This document shows, in pieces, positions 59,935 through 64,000 of a DNA stretch of 64,000 nt (position 1 is the first letter of the stretch; the number at the start of each line of letters is the position of its first letter). Source of the stretch: Oscillospiraceae bacterium (GTDB lineage: Bacteria; Bacillota; Clostridia; Oscillospirales; CAG-272). The stretch is taken from the NCBI GenBank assembly GCA_015063325.1, contig SVUK01000017.1, forward strand, positions 62,001 through 126,000, given 5' to 3'. The notes under the pieces were generated by a model that did not search any database, was not told where the DNA came from, and worked only from the letters and a program-made list of their open reading frames with translations. A program made the translations under genes and the position numbers.

Positions 59935-61881
59935 ATGTTGAAAAAGCCATTACGTATGCGATACCGCAAAATGCTGTTGTTTCTTTTTGATATCTTCTGC
60001 TTTTCGGTGGTCGCGGCGCTGTATTATTTAACGACCAATTTAGACGCGAGTATTCAGCCCACTCCGGTCAATCATTTTTTGATTTGCTGTGCGGTTTTGC
60101 TTGCGTGGATTTTGCTCGTTCGAATTGTGACCGGAACATATTTTAAGGTTTGGAGATATACAAATACCAATTCTTTGCTGATGCTGGTGATTTCGGACAC
60201 GCTCGGCGGTATTTTCGGCGCTATCACCTGCAAAGTAATTCTTGCAAGACTTTTCATTGATTCGGATCCGAGCATTTGGCTGTTTATCGTTGTTGCTTCG
60301 CTTAACGCCATTTTGACGCTCGTTTCCCGGTTTGTCTACCGAATCGTTTATAAGTATATTGATGGGATCCGCGACGCGTCAAATGAGAAAAAAGTTCCCT
60401 CCAACCGCATTCCCGTTGCCATCGTCGGCGCAGGACAGGTTGGATATTCTTTGGCGCACGAACTGCTTTCCGGCAGATACTCCAACTATAAACCGTTGTT
60501 CTTTATCGATACAGACGGTTCCAAGGTTGGCAGCTATGTGGCAAACCTTAAAGTATATCCCGAAAATGACGCTGTGCTGGATTTGATCCGCGAGCAGGGC
60601 GTTGCCGAGATTTTCATTGCAGTAACCGGTTTGGAAGACGCGAAAGCGGCGAACCTTTACCATTTTTACAGCCGTACTGCCTGCAAGATCAAAATTTATG
60701 ATTCCGAAATGCGCGATATGGGCGAAAAGGCAGGTCCGCGTAAATTGCGCGAATTCAGCATTGAGGATTTGTTGTTCCGTAAGTCCATTCACTTTTTGGA
60801 AGGTGAGGCGCGTGCGTTTTACACCGGAAAGGTCGTCATGGTCACCGGTGGCGGAGGCTCTATCGGCAGCGAACTCTGCCGGCAGATTGCGGCTTGCGAG
60901 CCTAAACGCCTGATTATTTTGGACATTTATGAAAACAATGCTTACGACATTCAACAGGAGCTTTCCTTCCAATATGGAAACAAGTTGGATTTGCGCGTTG
61001 TGATTGCCTCGGTTCGCGACCGCGAACGTATGGAGGCGGTATTTAATGAACTTCGCCCGGAGATTGTATTCCACGCCGCGGCGCACAAACACGTCCCTTT
61101 GATGGAAAACAATCCCTGCGAAGCAATTAAAAACAATGTTTTCGGAACCAACAATACCGCCGATATGGCAGAGAAATACGGCGTTCAGAAGTTTATTCTG
61201 GTTTCGACCGACAAAGCAGTCAACCCCACCAATATCATGGGAGCTTCCAAACGTCTTTGCGAAATGGTTGTGCAATGCCGCAAGGACAGCAAAACTGCGT
61301 TTGCAGCGGTTCGTTTCGGCAATGTGCTCGGATCCAATGGCTCGGTAATTCCGCTGTTCCGCAAACAGATTGAACAGGGCGGTCCCGTTACCATTACCGA
61401 TCGGCGTATCATTCGGTATTTCATGACCATTCCGGAGGCGAGCCAGTTGGTGATGCAAGCCGGCGCTATGGCGAAAAGCGGAGAACTCTTTGTTTTGGAT
61501 ATGGGCAAGCCGGTTCCGATTTATGATCTTGCCGTCAACATGATTCGTCTTTCCGGATTTGTACCCAATCAGGATATTGAAATCAAAGAAATCGGTCTGC
61601 GTCCCGGCGAAAAGCTTTACGAAGAGCTTTTGATGAAATCCGAAAATTTGGACAAGACCGAGAATAATCTGATCTTTATTGAACGTGATCAGCCGCTTAC
61701 GCGCGAAGAATTGCAAGCAAAACTGAATCTGTTGTCGCGCGTTGTCAAAGAGACGCAGGGACAGGTTAACGCCGCAGAAATCAAGGCGGTGGTTAAGCAG
61801 GTCGTTCCCACTTTCCGTGAACCCGAAGAGGTCAACCGCAATGCTGCCGATTCGGATGAGATGAAGCTCAGCAGAAAGTAA
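59935..61881 (+). CDS. Membrane-bound nucleotide-sugar 4,6-dehydratase (CapD/PglF family)
   Basis: A 648-residue enzyme. Four N-terminal membrane helices (about 15-130), a first Rossmann domain (VAIVGAGQVGYSLAHELL) and the catalytic SDR domain with TGGGGSIGSELCRQI, AHKHVPLMEN and STDKAVNPTNIMGASKR (Met/Lys catalytic pair). It would convert UDP-GlcNAc to a 4-keto-6-deoxy sugar for surface polysaccharide or glycan. Complete length. Confidence 0.92.
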   Translation: MLKKPLRMRYRKMLLFLFDIFCFSVVAALYYLTTNLDASIQPTPVNHFLICCAVLLAWILLVRIVTGTYFKVWRYTNTNSLLMLVISDTLGGIFGAITCKVILARLFIDSDPSIWLFIVVASLNAILTLVSRFVYRIVYKYIDGIRDASNEKKVPSNRIPVAIVGAGQVGYSLAHELLSGRYSNYKPLFFIDTDGSKVGSYVANLKVYPENDAVLDLIREQGVAEIFIAVTGLEDAKAANLYHFYSRTACKIKIYDSEMRDMGEKAGPRKLREFSIEDLLFRKSIHFLEGEARAFYTGKVVMVTGGGGSIGSELCRQIAACEPKRLIILDIYENNAYDIQQELSFQYGNKLDLRVVIASVRDRERMEAVFNELRPEIVFHAAAHKHVPLMENNPCEAIKNNVFGTNNTADMAEKYGVQKFILVSTDKAVNPTNIMGASKRLCEMVVQCRKDSKTAFAAVRFGNVLGSNGSVIPLFRKQIEQGGPVTITDRRIIRYFMTIPEASQLVMQAGAMAKSGELFVLDMGKPVPIYDLAVNMIRLSGFVPNQDIEIKEIGLRPGEKLYEELLMKSENLDKTENNLIFIERDQPLTREELQAKLNLLSRVVKETQGQVNAAEIKAVVKQVVPTFREPEEVNRNAADSDEMKLSRK

Positions 61882-61936
61882 TTTCTCGCAACATTTACGC
61901 TCCGGCAATCGGAGCAGATAAAAGGAGTTTGAAGAT

Positions 61937-62311
61937 ATGCAGTTACAGGAATCCGGCGAAATGTATCTGGAATCCATATTGGTGCTGTCCGAAAAGAAGG
62001 GGATTGTTCGTTCGATTGACGTTTGCGAATATATGGGATTCAGCAAACCGAGCGTCAGCCGGGCAATTCACCTGCTGGAGGACGGCGGATATTTGAAATT
62101 GGATGAAAAAGGATCTCTTAAACTGACAGAGGTTGGGTTGGAGGTTGCAAAAAAAATCTATGAACGTCACCGCGTTCTGACCGAGATTTTGTGCTATCTC
62201 GGTGTTGATCGTGAAACCGCAACCGATGACGCCTGCAGGATGGAACATATTATCAGTGACCAAACATTTGAAGTTTTGAAAGCGCGTCTTGCTCATTTGA
62301 ATTTGTTTTAA
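61937..62311 (+). CDS. MntR/DtxR family metal-dependent regulator
   Basis: A 124-residue repressor. The helix-turn-helix is in SIDVCEYMGFSKPSVSRAIHLLED and the metal-binding dimerisation domain has YERHRVLTEIL and CRMEHIISD (His and Glu ligands). It lacks the SH3-like third domain of DtxR, like MntR. AAAGGAG is upstream. Between it and the dehydratase is a GCTCCG/CGGAGC hairpin without a T run. Confidence 0.88.
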   Translation: MQLQESGEMYLESILVLSEKKGIVRSIDVCEYMGFSKPSVSRAIHLLEDGGYLKLDEKGSLKLTEVGLEVAKKIYERHRVLTEILCYLGVDRETATDDACRMEHIISDQTFEVLKARLAHLNLF

Positions 62312-62316
62312 ATTTG

Positions 62317-62344
62317 AAAAAAACCGCCGAAAGGCGGTTTTTTT
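62317..62344 (+). terminator. Terminator of the MntR-like gene
   Basis: Perfect 12-bp stem (62317-62328 with 62333-62344), GAAA loop, T7. Confidence 0.92.
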
Positions 62345-62442
62345 GCAAGAAGGATTCTGTTTCTTGCACTTTTTCATTAATTTCATAAAAAGTACATCCC
62401 CTGAATAGATAATATAAAAGTCTTTTGAAAGGGGAGCAAACG

Positions 62443-62985
62443 ATGGAACTGGAATGCTTTCGTACCGGTACGGTTGTTAAAGAGGATTATCGTATTTTGG
62501 CGAAATGCGAGATCGAATTTCAAATCCCGAAAGAATATACAAAGGTAGGTATTTTTTATCAAAAGATGGCGGAAGCCGGTATCCGGTGGAGCGAGGAAAT
62601 CCTTTTTGAAAATGCAAAAAAAGAATATTCTGAATTGCCGGATCTGTGGTCAAAATCTCGCTTTTTGCCATATCGTTTTCGTTTGTGCGGTGGACCGATT
62701 TATGAGAATACCGACTATTTTGCCGTTGTATGTGAGTCTACGCTCTCACATGGGAATGAACGTACGGTCCGCCGTTCTGCCCAGGTTTGGAACAGCAGAG
62801 AACAAACGATTCTCCCGAATAATCTTACTTTGCGCCTTTTCGGCAAGCAAAAGATTACAAGAAAAAAAGGATTTCGACCGGACGGTTGCTATTTTTTGAA
62901 CGGAAATTTGATTCTTTTTCGGAATCCGGATTCCAAAACGCCGTTTATGGAGCATAAAATTCCTATTTCAAAAACAGAAAAATGA
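62443..62985 (+). CDS. Protein of unknown function, DUF3298-like character
   Basis: A 180-residue protein without signal peptide or membrane helix. The order of segments, with CESTLSHGNERTVRRSAQVWN, vaguely recalls the DUF3298/RsiV-like domain, but key positions are not convincing. AAAGGGGAG stands 8 bases before the ATG at 62443. It is flanked by terminator and the V-ATPase promoter, so monocistronic. Confidence 0.6.
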   Translation: MELECFRTGTVVKEDYRILAKCEIEFQIPKEYTKVGIFYQKMAEAGIRWSEEILFENAKKEYSELPDLWSKSRFLPYRFRLCGGPIYENTDYFAVVCESTLSHGNERTVRRSAQVWNSREQTILPNNLTLRLFGKQKITRKKGFRPDGCYFLNGNLILFRNPDSKTPFMEHKIPISKTEK

Positions 62986-63003
62986 AAAAATGAAGAAAAA
63001 GAC

Positions 63004-63032
63004 TTGCAAAATATAAATCTATATGTTATAAT
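63004..63032 (+). promoter_or_regulatory. Promoter of the V/A-type ATPase operon
   Basis: TTGCAA (63004-63009), 17-base spacer, TATAAT (63027-63032), about 90 bases before the first gene. Confidence 0.75.
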
Positions 63033-63122
63033 AACTTTGTTATATTTTTGATAATCTCAAAACCTTTGGAAACGGACAAGTCTTGATATTTGATCCGACC
63101 ATAGAAAGGCATGGGTAAACGA

Positions 63123-63443
63123 ATGTCAAAAGAAATTATGGAAAAGATTCGGGAGGCCGAAGCCCAAGCTGACCGCGTTGTTGCCGAGGCGCAGGCAAAA
63201 GCTGCGTCTTTGCGCGCCGAAGCGGAAGCAAAAGGGCAAAAGGTTTGCGAAGCTGCCGAAGAGCAAGCGGCGAAAGATTTGCAAGCGGCTTTGGCGAAAG
63301 CAAAGGCGCAGGCGGAAAATTTCGCCGAGCAATCCATGAAGGATGCGCAAACCGAAGCCGACGCCGTTTTGGAATCGGCAAAACCAAAAACCGAACGGGC
63401 GAAACAAATTGTGATCGGAGGTTTGGAAGCAAAATGTCGGTAA
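63123..63443 (+). CDS. V/A-type ATPase peripheral-stalk subunit (G/H, NtpF/AhaH)
   Basis: A 106-residue coiled-coil protein, almost entirely Ala, Glu, Lys, Gln and Arg in heptads (IREAEAQADRVVAEAQAKAA). It forms the peripheral stalk with subunit E. An upstream ATG at 63111 is only 2 bases after AAAGG, so the second ATG (63123) is preferred. Its end overlaps the next gene by 10 bases. Confidence 0.85.
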   Translation: MSKEIMEKIREAEAQADRVVAEAQAKAASLRAEAEAKGQKVCEAAEEQAAKDLQAALAKAKAQAENFAEQSMKDAQTEADAVLESAKPKTERAKQIVIGGLEAKCR

Positions 63444-64000
63444 GCAAAATGAAAAGGCTGACCGTTTTTGCCTTCCGAAAGGATGCTGACCGAATTGTTC
63501 GCAAGCTTATGAATTTGCGCTGTGTGGAGGTCCGCCAAGCCGACTCCGAACGTGGGGAAGAGGTTTTGCCCTATTTGAAGGCGGAATCCGAGCTGGCACA
63601 GATCAACCGAAATTTGTTGCAAATTCGTCAGGCAATTCCCATTCTTGCAAAGTATTGCAGAAAAAAAGGACTTGCCCGTCGCGTTTTACACGTCAATCGC
63701 GAGCAATTCGTAAATAGCGGACGAGCCGCCGCGGCGCTTGAGCTTGCCGGAAGGACTTTGGAACTTCAAAACAGCCAGAAGGAAAACGAGGCGCGGCAGG
63801 GAGAACTTCGCTCGCTCTGTGAAGCGCTTTCTCCGTGGATCGGTTACGAAACGCTTTTGAACGATCCGGGAACGCAAAAAACGATCACGATTCTCGGAAC
63901 CTTTCCGCCAACGGTCGATTCTGTTCTGCTTCAGTCGCAACTTGATGAAGCCGGGATTGCCGGTGAGCCGGTAAAAACCGACGAAACGGGAATTTACTTC
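63434..64000 (+). CDS. ntpI: V/A-type ATPase subunit I, N-terminal part
   Basis: The first 189 codons of the membrane stator subunit. MSVSKMKRLTVFAFRKDADRIVRKLMNL is the standard subunit I start, followed by coiled-coil segments (residues about 45-140) of the cytoplasmic arm; the membrane half is beyond the window. It overlaps the stalk subunit gene, confirming the operon. Confidence 0.88.
   Translation, partial: MSVSKMKRLTVFAFRKDADRIVRKLMNLRCVEVRQADSERGEEVLPYLKAESELAQINRNLLQIRQAIPILAKYCRKKGLARRVLHVNREQFVNSGRAAAALELAGRTLELQNSQKENEARQGELRSLCEALSPWIGYETLLNDPGTQKTITILGTFPPTVDSVLLQSQLDEAGIAGEPVKTDETGIYF

Noticed and set aside
60379..62046. 555-codon minus-strand frame opposite the sugar dehydratase
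   Set aside because: Complementary to a conserved SDR gene and crossing into the MntR-like gene; composition is that of an antisense translation.

Overview
The window looks like a chromosomal segment of an anaerobic, endospore-forming Bacillota, most likely class Clostridia (an Oscillospirales-like lineage is a guess). The reasons are a complete S10-spc-alpha ribosomal superoperon with zinc-ribbon S14, S4 and L36, a spoIIR gene, an Rnf-type electron-transport gene start, a V/A-type ATPase operon start, ylxM-ffh-rpsP-khpA gene order, strong AGGAGG ribosome binding sites and many TTGACA-N17-TATAAT promoters. The base composition is moderate, and I see no phage or transposase gene and no CRISPR array.

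Layout. 1-4245 (mostly minus strand): start of an rnfC-like gene, a NUDIX hydrolase, an FkbM-type methyltransferase, a HIT protein (plus), CCA-adding enzyme, and a queuosine-precursor transporter queT behind a preQ1-I riboswitch. 4357-6920: an OhrR-type peroxide sensor, a metallo-beta-lactamase/rubredoxin fusion and a CDF cation transporter in one operon behind a palindromic operator. 6921-9600: a tRNA island (Ala-CGC, Thr-CGT, Ala-GGC, Thr-GGT) packed with hairpins, a 148-bp tandem repeat with a separate inverted copy, a GTGATATT/hairpin array and a sugar nucleotidyltransferase. 9696-10927: rplJ-rplL with an L10 leader and attenuator. 10956-13372: an XRE regulator facing a membrane protein across twin operators, then a WYL regulator paired with another membrane protein.

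13729-30087: promoter, a ~350-nt leader and the contiguous superoperon rpsJ to rplQ, including secY, adk, map, infA (apparently starting with CTG), rpmJ and rpoA, closed by a strong terminator. 30100-36780: YccF, a NUDIX-AlkD fusion, ribF, a flavin-type split-barrel protein, a cobalamin riboswitch controlling a transcobalamin-like lipoprotein and an ECF S component, then ylxM-ffh-rpsP-khpA. 36763-50437: glpK, a membrane-anchored repeat protein next to an MscS channel, a BofC-like protein, a class A PBP, a TspO-like protein, rsmE, a CdaR-like regulator, an S41 protease, greA and unknowns.

50464-64000: a polysaccharide co-polymerase/BY-kinase, copper ATPase CopA with a CopZ-like tail, a Fur-family regulator with an ArsP_2-type exporter, spoIIR, rbfA, prmC, D-Ala-D-Ala ligase, a CapD/PglF-type sugar dehydratase, an MntR-like regulator, and the first two genes of a V/A-type ATPase operon running off the end. 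The most unusual items are the OhrR/MBL-rubredoxin/CDF operon, the riboswitch-controlled corrinoid uptake pair, the tRNA-island repeats and the CTG-initiated infA.
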